From NCBI GenBank assembly GCA_947642745.1, contig CANRTU010000004.1:1-64000 (forward strand): 64,000 nucleotides of DNA, in the 5' to 3' direction. Origin of the DNA: an uncultured Eubacterium sp. (lineage in GTDB: Bacteria > Bacillota > Clostridia > Lachnospirales > Lachnospiraceae). Below the pieces are notes generated by a model. It was not told where the DNA came from. It did no database searches and worked only from the letters and a program-made list of their open reading frames with translations. This document shows positions 53,519 through 64,000 of this stretch, piece by piece. How positions within the stretch are numbered: position 1 is the stretch's first letter; the number at the start of each line of letters is the position of its first letter. The translations under genes and the position numbers were made by a program.

Positions 53519-54040
53519 ATGTATTATGGAGCAGTCAGAAAGACGGATGTGGCAAACGGACCGGGAGTAAGGGTTTCGTTGTTTGTTTCCGGCTGTACCC
53601 ATCACTGTAAAGGGTGCTTTCAGCCAGAAACCTGGGATTTTTCGTATGGCAGGGTGTATACGCGGGAGACGGAGAAAGAAATTATGGATTCATTGAATCA
53701 TGATTATATTAAAGGGCTGACACTTTTAGGAGGAGAGCCTTTTGAGCCGTCCAATCAGAAAGTGCTAGTGGGGCTGCTGCGTCTGGTAAAGAATGTGCTG
53801 CCGGAAAAAGACGTCTGGTGTTACACGGGCTATACTTACGAAACAGACCTGCTGAAAGACAGCCGTGCCAGATGCGGGGTGACGGATGAAATACTTTCAA
53901 TGATTGACGTACTGGTGGACGGGGAATTTCTGGAAGAAGAGAAGGATATCAGCCTGTCGTTCCGGGGTTCGCATAATCAGCGTCTGATCGATTTGCCCAA
54001 AACAAGGCGGCAGAAAAAAATAATATTAGTACAAATTTAG
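53519..54040 (+). CDS. nrdG: Anaerobic ribonucleoside-triphosphate reductase activating protein
   Basis: A 173-residue radical SAM enzyme of normal length, ATG at 53519 after TGGAGAAGTATC. The cluster motif CTHHCKGC is followed by LTLLGGEPFEP (SAM-binding GGEP). It makes the glycyl radical on NrdD for DNA precursor synthesis without oxygen. nrdD itself is not adjacent in this window. A tRNA gene follows 66 bases downstream. Confidence 0.93.
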   Translation: MYYGAVRKTDVANGPGVRVSLFVSGCTHHCKGCFQPETWDFSYGRVYTRETEKEIMDSLNHDYIKGLTLLGGEPFEPSNQKVLVGLLRLVKNVLPEKDVWCYTGYTYETDLLKDSRARCGVTDEILSMIDVLVDGEFLEEEKDISLSFRGSHNQRLIDLPKTRRQKKIILVQI

Positions 54041-54106
54041 GCTTTTCTTTTCCGGAATTATGTGTTATACTGTTTTTCGACGCACCGGTATGGTATTTTA
54101 GTTTTA

Positions 54107-54178
54107 GCAACCGTAGTCTAACGGATAGAACGCAGGACTCCGACTCCTGTAATGTGGGTTCGATTCCCGCCGGTTGCA
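54107..54178 (+). tRNA. tRNA-Arg (anticodon CCG)
   Basis: The acceptor GCAACCG pairs with CGGTTGC. The anticodon stem CAGGA/TCCTG encloses CTCCGAC, giving anticodon CCG (reads CGG). The T arm GTGGG-TTCGATT-CCCGC is normal. The discriminator base is A and no CCA is encoded. The D stem (GTCT/GAAC) has one mismatch. Confidence 0.92.
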
Positions 54179-54299
54179 TTTTTAATTTCTATTGTCTGTA
54201 TGCGGATGTTCTGTCCGCAGAAACAGGACAATCTTTGCAGCGGATCAATCTTCGTTTAACATTTCATGGTTACGTATTCAGCAGATAAGGAGGCAGTAA

Positions 54300-56048
54300 A
54301 TGGCAGCCAGCAAATTAAATAATACCGGTGATAATAATGAGAATATTGAAAATATTACAAATACAGGAACAAAGACAAACAGCCTGAAAAGCATTTGTAT
54401 GAAATATAAGAAATTTATTGCTACAGGAGCAATGCTTATTTTGCTTGCGGTTGTAATCGCCAGTTCCCGGACTTCATCAGATAACGGAGGTTCCAGGCCG
54501 GGTGTGACAGGCAAAGCAGGCGACGGCGTGGAGGCGGAAGAATTTAAAATTGACGAATATCCGCAGATCAATGAGCTTTTTGAGAAATATTATGGATACT
54601 ATGCTTCCGGCGATACGGATTCCATTGAGAAAATAGCGTATCCGGTTACAGATGCGGAAAAGAGCTACATCCGGCTGTTCAGCGGGCTGGTTGACAGTTA
54701 TGAGAATATACAGTGTTATACCAAAAAAGGACTTGCGGATGATGAATTCGTGGTGTCCGTGGCTGTAGATATGAAGTTTAAAGACATTAAGACAGCGGCG
54801 CCAAATCTGGAAAGTTTTTATGTCCGCAAAGATGACAGCGGCTCTTATTACATTGATAACGCTTACAGCCGTTTTAACCAGTCCAACCAGGAAAACACGA
54901 CAGATGAAGGTATTAATACCAGGATGACAGATATCAGGCAGGCGGAAGACGGCGCTGCCCTGGAAAAACAGGTACAGGAAGACTATGCAAAGGCAATGGA
55001 TTCGGATTCAGACCTGGAGAAAATGTTAAAAGATACGCTTCAGGATGAAATCAGTGACTGGGTGGCCAGTTTTGGATCAAAACCATCGGACAAGCCTGTC
55101 AAGGATCCGGATGGGGATAAAAACGCGACAGTAACAGAACGTATCGCATATACAAGCACAAAAGTAAATCTCCGTAAAAAACGCAGTACCAGCAGCGATG
55201 CCATAAAAGTGCTGAAAAAAGGCGCAGAAGTGACAGTATACGGTGAAAGTAAGGATGGCTGGTATGAAGTAAAGGCAGGCAGCGATACCGGATTTGTCAG
55301 CGATGAATATATCGTATCTAAGAAACCGGGATCAGGAAACAGCGGCCAGCAGAGCAGCGACAACCAGGAAACCGGACGGACAGCATACGCAAAAACAAAA
55401 GTAAATCTGCGTAAAAAACGTAGTACCAGCAGTGATGTGATCAGGACACTGAAAGCAGGTACGGAAGTGACAGTTTATGGAGACAGTCAGGACGGCTGGT
55501 ACAGGGTAAAGGCGGGCAGTGATAGCGGATTTGTCAGCGATGAATATATTGTGTCCGATAAATCCCAGGTAGAGAAACAGGATAATAGTTCCCAGGAAAA
55601 GACACGGACAGCTTACGCAAAGACAAAAGTAAACTTGCGTAAAAAACGCAGTACCAGCAGCAAGGTTCTAAAGACGTTAAAGGCGGGCACAGAAGTTATT
55701 ATCTATGGAAAGAGTACAAATGGCTGGCATAAAGTAAAGGTAAATGGAAAGACAGGATATATCAGAAGCGAATATATCGTATCTGATAAATCCAAAGTGG
55801 AGAAATCTGCGGACAGAGGTCAGCAGTCTTCCAACAATCATTCAGCTCCGGCTTATTATAACGAAGGAGACAGGATCAGGCTGTCAGATTCCGTAAATAT
55901 ACGTGCTTCCATGAGTGAGAGTGCGGACAGGGTAGGACTGGCGTACCAGGGAGATGTCGTAACCGTAGTCATGAGTTATGCCGAAGGCTGGACCAAAGTA
56001 AACTGGAATGGACAGACTGGATATATCAAAACTGAATATTTAAGATAA
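54300..56048 (+). CDS. Membrane-anchored protein with four SH3b domains
   Basis: A 582-residue protein, ATG at 54300 after AAGGAGGCAGTAA. A cytoplasmic Asn-rich N-terminus leads to one membrane helix (about 40-57). An outer domain of about 170 residues follows (FEKYYGYYASGDTDSIEKIA). Bacterial SH3 domains then begin near 281, 359, 435 and 522. The first three share KVNLRKKRSTSS and are close repeats at DNA level, while the fourth (DSVNIRASMSES) is diverged. SH3b domains usually bind cell-wall peptides. No hydrolase domain is attached, so a wall-binding or scaffold role is likely. Confidence 0.82.
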   Translation: MAASKLNNTGDNNENIENITNTGTKTNSLKSICMKYKKFIATGAMLILLAVVIASSRTSSDNGGSRPGVTGKAGDGVEAEEFKIDEYPQINELFEKYYGYYASGDTDSIEKIAYPVTDAEKSYIRLFSGLVDSYENIQCYTKKGLADDEFVVSVAVDMKFKDIKTAAPNLESFYVRKDDSGSYYIDNAYSRFNQSNQENTTDEGINTRMTDIRQAEDGAALEKQVQEDYAKAMDSDSDLEKMLKDTLQDEISDWVASFGSKPSDKPVKDPDGDKNATVTERIAYTSTKVNLRKKRSTSSDAIKVLKKGAEVTVYGESKDGWYEVKAGSDTGFVSDEYIVSKKPGSGNSGQQSSDNQETGRTAYAKTKVNLRKKRSTSSDVIRTLKAGTEVTVYGDSQDGWYRVKAGSDSGFVSDEYIVSDKSQVEKQDNSSQEKTRTAYAKTKVNLRKKRSTSSKVLKTLKAGTEVIIYGKSTNGWHKVKVNGKTGYIRSEYIVSDKSKVEKSADRGQQSSNNHSAPAYYNEGDRIRLSDSVNIRASMSESADRVGLAYQGDVVTVVMSYAEGWTKVNWNGQTGYIKTEYLR

Positions 56049-56308
56049 GCTTTTTAAGAAAGATTCATTAAAGTTTAGTCAGAGATGAGTCAGATTAAGA
56101 CAGAAGCGGTTGCTGTATGGTAAACAGCCGGTATACCCGGCAGTACGGTATCCGCTTCTTTCTGTATCTGGACCCGTATTGCGGTAGAGTAAAAAGGGGA
56201 AACCGGGGAATCTGTAATTTCATACCGCAGCTGAATACCATATATTCCGGACCAGACTTCAGGAGAAAGGCGTGTTGTTTCTGCCGGTGTAGCGGACAGA
56301 AATGATTT

Positions 56309-56655
56309 CTGGAGCATGTCTCATCAATCATTTCTGTGATCCGCACTCTCCACTTAGTACCATAAAGGGCATGATATGAAGATCTCATCCCGGGTTTCAT
56401 CAACATAGCCTGCTATACCCGGAAGGGCACGATGCGGCGTTTTCCCGGGGATGCCCGTGAATCTGGGATAAATCCGTCATATCATCTCCTTTATGGTACT
56501 AAGTGTGAAGCATATCATGCCTTTATGGTACATCACACAGAGAGCATTTTTAAGACACACTCCAGGGTACAAAATGTAAAGCATACCCCAAGGAGTACGA
56601 TTTTATAATACCCCACGGAGCGTCTTACGGGAATGATTTTTCGAACACGTTCTGG
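56309..56655. mobile_element. Composite MITE-like element, copy 6
   Basis: Left end CTGGAGCATGTCTCATCAAT. A first right end ATTTTTAAGACACACTCC closes at 56564 and a second, ATTTTTCGAACACGTTCTGG, at 56655. In between are several diverged units of the GTACCATAAAGGGCATGAT type. It looks like one element extended or interrupted by another. It separates the SH3 protein gene from rluF. The 56049-56308 stretch before it holds no gene. Confidence 0.6.
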
Positions 56656-56686
56656 AATTACATATCAGGCATAAGGAGTAATTGTA

Positions 56687-59454
<2,768 letters not shown>

Positions 59455-59458
59455 CAGG

Positions 59459-59752
59459 TTACAAAACAGGCGATTTGTGCGCATTCCAGTAGCTGGCACG
59501 TTCTTCATACCGGCTGTTGAGCCAGTCGCAGATAAGCGGAAGACTTTCCTCAGTAAAAGGAAAGGTAACAGACTCTTTCTGGTCCTCTTGTGTTTTCTCA
59601 AAACAGAATGGTCCCGGAAAAATCCAGACTTTAAAAAGCGGAGTGTCATCTTCCACTGTTTTTTCGATATAAAACCGCATACCATTTCTGCTGCCGGTAT
59701 AGGGGCTTTTGTTATAAAAAGGGATATGAAATAAATCGGAACTTTTAAGCAT
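59459..59752 (-). CDS. Small conserved protein of unknown function
   Basis: A 97-residue soluble protein; I choose ATG at 59752 with GAGAGGTGACCGCC before it, shortening a longer frame without ribosome site. It begins MLKSSDLFHIPFYNKSPYTG and contains MRFYIEKTVEDDTPLFKVWI, then ESLPLICDWLNSRYEER. I remember similar short proteins in Lachnospiraceae genomes, without function. It is convergent with ligA, ending four bases away. Confidence 0.65.
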   Translation of the reverse strand: MLKSSDLFHIPFYNKSPYTGSRNGMRFYIEKTVEDDTPLFKVWIFPGPFCFEKTQEDQKESVTFPFTEESLPLICDWLNSRYEERASYWNAHKSPVL

Positions 59753-59916
59753 GGCGGTCACCTCTCGTATGATAAAATGTATAATACAGATACCGCTATT
59801 ATAGCGCAACGGATCAAAAAGGGCAAATCCCGGAAACGGATGACAGGCGGCTGCAGGGTGCGGCAGTAACGGAATGAGATCCGCAACAGGAAAAGCCATT
59901 TTTTTACAGCAGAAGG

Positions 59917-59945
59917 TTGTGATTTTCAGACGATTCTGATAGAAT
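59917..59945 (+). promoter_or_regulatory. Promoter of the Asp23-nusB-xseAB operon
   Basis: TTGTGA and TAGAAT are separated by 17 bases, 48 bases before the Asp23 start. It probably drives transcription of the whole run of genes to dxs. Confidence 0.6.
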
Positions 59946-59993
59946 AGGGATAATTAAAAGTTTTTGCAGGTAATCATACAAGGAGGGATTTAC

Positions 59994-60365
59994 ATGTCAG
60001 AAGATAGAAAGGTATATAGTATTAAAGAAGACAATCTTGGCGAAGTAAATATTGCGGATGAAGTAGTAACGATCATTGCTGGTCTGGCCGCTACAGAAGT
60101 GGAAGGAGTGGCTTCCATGGCGGGCAATATTACGAATGAACTGGTGAGCAGGCTGGGTAAGAAAAATCTGGCAAAAGGCGTAAAAGTAGACGTTATTGAC
60201 AAATGTGTGACAGTGGATGTGGCGCTGAATATTAAATACGGATATGCGATTCCGGATATTTCGGCAAAAGTACAGGAGAAAATCAAAACAGCAATTGAAA
60301 CAATGACAGGACTGGAAGTCAATGCGGTCAATGTCCGTATTGTCAGCGTGGATATGAAACAGTAA
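59994..60365 (+). CDS. Asp23/Gls24 family envelope stress protein
   Basis: A 123-residue protein, ATG at 59994 after AAGGAGGGATTTAC. LGEVNIADEVVTIIAGLAAT, then EVEGVASMAGN, and VNAVNVRIVSVDM at the end are family hallmarks. It is abundant in Firmicutes and linked to the membrane and alkaline or envelope stress. Position before nusB is typical in Clostridia. Confidence 0.92.
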   Translation: MSEDRKVYSIKEDNLGEVNIADEVVTIIAGLAATEVEGVASMAGNITNELVSRLGKKNLAKGVKVDVIDKCVTVDVALNIKYGYAIPDISAKVQEKIKTAIETMTGLEVNAVNVRIVSVDMKQ

Positions 60366-60427
60366 GACGGTCCGGCAAGGGGTACCGTGGCAGTTTCTAA
60401 ATCGTACAATTACCTGGAGAGGAATTT

Positions 60428-60823
60428 ATGAGCAGGAGAGAAATCAGGGAACAGATATTTAAAATGTTGTTTCAGATGGAGTTTCACAGTGAAGAGGAGC
60501 TGGAAGAGCAGTTTCAGCTTGTAATGGAAGAACTGGAAGAAACAGACGAGGTAAAGCGTGCTTACATCGAACAGAAATTAAGCGAAATCCGGAATCATCT
60601 GGCGGAAATTGATGCGCTGATCAATGAGAGGGCTACCGGATGGAAAACGAACCGGATGGCAAAGGTGGATCTGGCCCTGATACGGCTGGCGGCTTATGAA
60701 ATGAAATACGAAGCGGATATTCCGACCGGCGTGGCAATTAATGAAGCGGTAGAACTGGCTAAAATATACAGCAGTGACGGTGCGCCGTCATTTATAAACG
60801 GGGTGTTGGCAAAACTGGTATGA
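60428..60823 (+). CDS. nusB: Transcription antitermination factor NusB
   Basis: A 131-residue helical protein of normal length, ATG at 60428 after GGAGAGGAATTT. REIREQIFKMLFQMEFH at the start and IPTGVAINEAVELAKIYSSD near the end match NusB. With NusE/S10 it binds boxA RNA to prevent early termination of rRNA transcription. xseA overlaps its stop (ATGA). Confidence 0.93.
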   Translation: MSRREIREQIFKMLFQMEFHSEEELEEQFQLVMEELEETDEVKRAYIEQKLSEIRNHLAEIDALINERATGWKTNRMAKVDLALIRLAAYEMKYEADIPTGVAINEAVELAKIYSSDGAPSFINGVLAKLV

Positions 60824-62031
60824 TGAAGCGTGTATACAGTGTAGGACAGGTAAATACGTATATTAAAAATATGTTTGCCCAGGATTTTATGCTGGGAAAG
60901 ATCAGTGTGAAAGGCGAAGTATCCAATTGTAAGTATCATGGTTCCGGACATATATATTTTTCACTGAAAGACAGTACAGGAACGATTTCCGCTGTCATGT
61001 TTGCGGGGAGCCGGAGCAGAGGTTTGAAATTCCGGATGAAAGACGGGGACCATGTGGTTGTATCCGGTTCTGTGGAAGTATATGAACGGGACGGACGTTA
61101 CCAGCTCTATGCCAGGGAAATTACGCTGGACGGCGCAGGCGCATTGTTTCTGCGGTTTGAGGCATTGAAAAAAGAACTGGCGGAAATGGGAATGTTTTCA
61201 GAGGAGTATAAACAGCCGGTACCAAAGTATATTCAGCGGCTGGGCATAGTAACGGCGCCTACCGGAGCTGCGGTACAGGATATCCGCAACATCAGCCACA
61301 GACGCAATCCGTATGTGCAGCTGATTCTCTATCCGGCCCAGGTACAGGGCGATGGGGCTGCGGAGAGTATTGTCAACGGGATACATGCCCTGGAGCAGCT
61401 GGGTGTGGATACGATTATTGTAGGCCGGGGCGGCGGTTCCATTGAAGATCTGTGGGCTTTTAACGAAGAAATCGTCGCCCGTGCGATTTTTGAATGCCGC
61501 ATTCCGGTAATATCCGCTGTAGGACATGAAACTGATACGACAATTGCCGATTATGTAGCGGACCTGCGTGCGCCCACACCTTCTGCGGCGGCGGAAATCG
61601 CAGTTTATGATTATGCCGGGTATCGTGAGGGAATACTTATGATGAAATCCGCCCTGGGTATGCGCATGAGGGAACACATCCGCATGGAATACCAGAAGCT
61701 GGAACAGCTGCAGACCAGTCTGGCTTATCTGAGTCCCCGTGTTTTAATGAATCAGAAAAAGCAGTATCTGGCGGATCTGGAGGAAAGGCTGGGACAATCC
61801 ATGCAGAATCGTCTGCGGAATGAAAAATACAAAATCCAGCTGCTGGCAGAACGCCTGGAAGCGGGATCACCAGCGAAAAAATTAAGTCAGGGTTTTTCTT
61901 ATGTAAAAGGTCCTGACGGGCGTCCGCTGACGGGCATATCACAGGTGACAGCTGGTGATCAGATAACCGTGCATACAGTGGATGGAAAAATCGAAGCGGA
62001 GGTAACGGATTTAACGAGTTGGGGCAGGTGA
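60820..62031 (+). CDS. xseA: Exodeoxyribonuclease VII large subunit
   Basis: A 403-residue protein of normal length starting at the ATGATG overlap with nusB. An N-terminal OB fold (KGEVSNCKYHGSGHIYFSLK) is followed by the catalytic region with GRGGGSIEDLWAFNEE and GHETDTTIADYVADLRAPTP, then a coiled coil and a C-terminal segment (LSQGFSYVKGPDGRPL). It degrades single-stranded DNA with XseB. Confidence 0.95.
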   Translation: MMKRVYSVGQVNTYIKNMFAQDFMLGKISVKGEVSNCKYHGSGHIYFSLKDSTGTISAVMFAGSRSRGLKFRMKDGDHVVVSGSVEVYERDGRYQLYAREITLDGAGALFLRFEALKKELAEMGMFSEEYKQPVPKYIQRLGIVTAPTGAAVQDIRNISHRRNPYVQLILYPAQVQGDGAAESIVNGIHALEQLGVDTIIVGRGGGSIEDLWAFNEEIVARAIFECRIPVISAVGHETDTTIADYVADLRAPTPSAAAEIAVYDYAGYREGILMMKSALGMRMREHIRMEYQKLEQLQTSLAYLSPRVLMNQKKQYLADLEERLGQSMQNRLRNEKYKIQLLAERLEAGSPAKKLSQGFSYVKGPDGRPLTGISQVTAGDQITVHTVDGKIEAEVTDLTSWGR

Positions 62032-62036
62032 TTGAA

Positions 62037-62324
62037 ATGAGTGAAAATACAAAAGGGGCAGCCAGGGAAATACAGGGACAGGAAACACAGTGGGAGCAAC
62101 TGAATCTGGACGAGCTGTTGCAGCAGGTGAATCATTGTATCACCCAGCTGGAGAACCCGCAGATTTCACTGGAAGATTCCTTCCGGTATTATGAAGAAGG
62201 AATCCGGAAATTAAAAATGTGCAATGATAAAGTAGCGCAGATTGAGAAAAAGATGCTGGTGATAAACAGCCAGGGCGGACTGGATGAATTTTATACAGAC
62301 GGCGGCAGTGACCATAACGGATAA
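62037..62324 (+). CDS. xseB: Exodeoxyribonuclease VII small subunit
   Basis: A 95-residue protein. I choose ATG at 62037, five bases after xseA; GTG at 62028 is another option. LDELLQQVNHCITQLENPQI, then SLEDSFRYYEEGIRKLKMC, is the conserved two-helix core. It is somewhat longer than usual at the N-terminus (Glu/Gln-rich). Confidence 0.93.
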   Translation: MSENTKGAAREIQGQETQWEQLNLDELLQQVNHCITQLENPQISLEDSFRYYEEGIRKLKMCNDKVAQIEKKMLVINSQGGLDEFYTDGGSDHNG

Positions 62325-62514
62325 CCATGGCATGGCCGGATTACCAGACTGCTCACAGCCTTTTGCCGGGACAGCCTGTGGAGGCGGTGGTGTGAACTGC
62401 CGTCTGAATCACCAGCATTATGATATCAGGGAATGACAATCGGGGAAGGTATTCCTGATAGAAAAATCTGACAAAATAAACGCAGCCGGTTGATTAAAGG
62501 CGTGGGAGAACCTG

Positions 62515-63456
62515 ATGGAATCAAAAATAAAATTAGATACAGAACCAGATGAAGAAACAGAATTATTAAATTTTAAATCAGAATTAAAAAAACGAACAGA
62601 GAAAGCGGAGCAGATACTGCAAAAGTTCCTTCCGGCAGAAGAGAATTACCAGCGTGTAATTATGGAAGCGGTGAATTATAGTTTTCTGTCGGGAGGAAAG
62701 CGTCTGCGTCCGGTACTGATGATGGAAACGTACCGGATGTTTGGCGGCAGGGATACGGTGATAGAGCCTTTTATGGCAGCCATGGAGATGATTCATACGT
62801 ATTCTCTGGTGCATGACGACCTGCCAGCCATGGATAACGATGAATTCCGCAGGGGCAGAAAGACTACCCATATCGTATATGGAGAGGCCATGGGAATACT
62901 GGCGGGTGACGCACTGCTGAATCTTGCTTTTGAAACAGCGCTGAAGGCGTTCTGTTCCGGGACAGATCCTGCCCGCATCGGTACAGCCTTACAGATTATA
63001 GCGAAAAAAGCCGGCATATATGGCATGATCGGCGGACAGGTAGTGGATGTGCAAAACGAAAATAATCCGGATATTGACGGGGACATGCTGGAATATATTT
63101 ACTGTCTGAAAACCAGCGCATTAATAGAAGCGTCCATGATGACCGGCGCAGTGCTGGCAGGGGCTGATTCTGATGCTGTGGCGGTACTGGAGCGGGCAGC
63201 GAACCAGGCAGGCGTGGCATTCCAGATTCAGGATGATATACTGGATGTTACCGGGACGCTGGAAGAGCTGGGAAAAACAGCCGGATCTGACGCAAAAAAC
63301 CAGAAGGTTACTTACGTATCGTTATATGGAAAAGAAGCGGCAAGAAAACAGGCAGAGTTATTAACAAAGGAAGCAATTGCTGGAATCTCTTCACTTCCGG
63401 TTGAAAATAAATTTTTGATTGAATTATTGCGCTATTTTATAATGCGTAAAAAGTAG
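62515..63456 (+). CDS. ispA: Polyprenyl (farnesyl) diphosphate synthase
   Basis: A 313-residue enzyme, ATG at 62515 after GTGGGAGAACCTG. First Asp motif [19 protein letters not shown], second Asp motif [12 protein letters not shown], and [18 protein letters not shown] are present. It condenses IPP with DMAPP/GPP to farnesyl diphosphate. The N-terminus is about 15 residues longer than usual and charged. The 190 bases before it show no gene. dxs follows directly. Confidence 0.93.
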   Translation: MESKIKLDTEPDEETELLNFKSELKKRTEKAEQILQKFLPAEENYQRVIMEAVNYSFLSGGKRLRPVLMMETYRMFGGRDTVIEPFMAAMEMIHTYSLVHDDLPAMDNDEFRRGRKTTHIVYGEAMGILAGDALLNLAFETALKAFCSGTDPARIGTALQIIAKKAGIYGMIGGQVVDVQNENNPDIDGDMLEYIYCLKTSALIEASMMTGAVLAGADSDAVAVLERAANQAGVAFQIQDDILDVTGTLEELGKTAGSDAKNQKVTYVSLYGKEAARKQAELLTKEAIAGISSLPVENKFLIELLRYFIMRKK

Positions 63457-63484
63457 TACCAGAGTGTACCGAAAAGGAGTAAGA

Positions 63485-64000
63485 ATGGTACTGGACAAAA
63501 TAAATCGTACAAATGATATTAAAAAGCTGAGTCAGGAGGAACTACAGCAGCTGCCGGAGGAAATCAGGCAGTTTCTGATCCGGAGTCTGTCAGAGACAGG
63601 CGGACATCTGGCGTCCAACCTGGGTGTGGTAGAGCTGACCATGGCGCTGCACCTGGCATTTCAGCTGCCAAAAGACCAGATTATATGGGATGTGGGACAT
63701 CAGTCCTATACCCATAAGATACTTACTGGCCGCAAAGAACAGTTTTCCACGCTGCGCCAGCTGGGAGGACTGAGTGGATTTCCAAAGACGGCGGAGAGTG
63801 ATTGTGACTGCTTTAATACGGGACACAGTTCCACATCTGTGTCCGCCGGTCTGGGGCTGGCGGCAGCCAGGGATCTGGCAGGCAGACACCACAAAGTAGT
63901 TGCGGTCATTGGTGACGGAGCGCTGACTGGCGGAATGGCTTTTGAGGCTTTAAATAACGCTTCCAAGCTGGATACTAATTTTATTATCGTATTAAACGAT
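63485..64000 (+). CDS. dxs: 1-deoxy-D-xylulose-5-phosphate synthase (5' part, cut by window end)
   Basis: ATG at 63485 follows AAAAGGAGTAAG. The 172 codons inside the window are uninterrupted: [20 protein letters not shown], then [36 protein letters not shown], and [18 protein letters not shown]. The last is the thiamine-diphosphate GDG...N motif. It makes DXP from pyruvate and glyceraldehyde 3-phosphate for the MEP pathway, feeding IspA. The rest lies outside the window. Confidence 0.95.
   Translation, partial: MVLDKINRTNDIKKLSQEELQQLPEEIRQFLIRSLSETGGHLASNLGVVELTMALHLAFQLPKDQIIWDVGHQSYTHKILTGRKEQFSTLRQLGGLSGFPKTAESDCDCFNTGHSSTSVSAGLGLAAARDLAGRHHKVVAVIGDGALTGGMAFEALNNASKLDTNFIIVLND

Noticed and set aside
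54107-54178. tRNA as an integration site
   Set aside because: No integrase gene or duplicated tRNA 3' end was found near it; flanking genes are core genes.

Overview
The window looks like a chromosomal segment of a Gram-positive anaerobe of the class Clostridia, most likely a Lachnospiraceae-type gut or rumen bacterium. The evidence is gene content and order (recA-recX-rny-Nudix-spoIIM-xerD; Asp23-nusB-xseA-xseB-ispA-dxs), strong AGGAGG ribosome binding sites, TTGACA/TATAAT promoters, a GAAC-N4-GTTC LexA box, spoIIM as a sporulation marker, an oxygen-sensitive NrdG, and DUF6033, BlaI/BlaR1 and Rpn-family genes. No species can be named from the sequence alone.

Layout. 1-4.5 kb: an old-yellow-enzyme-type Fe-S flavoenzyme whose 5' end is fused to an ArdC-like fragment, an MFS carrier, then a scar of decayed IS256 and IS3 remnants. 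4.2-14 kb: accessory genes (DUF6033 protein, BlaR1/BlaI pair, ECF sigma/anti-sigma pair, small membrane proteins, esterase, a PH-like small protein, an orphan GHKL kinase). 14.2-29 kb: a co-directional, overlapping block of seven or eight genes that resembles no textbook operon. It holds a ComEC-like metallo-beta-lactamase-fold hydrolase, a giant DUF6603-like protein, three large linked conserved proteins, a propeller-like protein, a glycine-rich GDG-repeat protein and a protein ending in a Hint (intein/hedgehog-type) domain. This is the strongest candidate for an undescribed system. In this genome at least one gene carries an in-frame TGA and another may carry a frameshift, so the copy may be decaying. 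29-45 kb: mixed genes, including an Rpn nuclease, an ABC-F ATPase behind an apparent leader-peptide/attenuator, a MerR-MATE divergent pair with a textbook MerR operator, a GH5-like secreted protein, a PIN-like protein, HIT, a sigma-like/cyclophilin fusion, PatB and release factor 3. 45-64 kb: core genes for DNA repair, RNA decay, chromosome dimer resolution, aromatic synthesis and isoprenoid precursors, plus one tRNA-Arg(CCG).

A family of small MITE-like elements with inverted ends close to AGAGCGTGTTTGAAAAAT recurs at six or more places. Some copies hold internal repeats of a GTACCCTGAAGGGCATGAT unit. One copy supplies the stop codon of the DAHP synthase gene. Family names are from memory of conserved motifs; no database search was possible.
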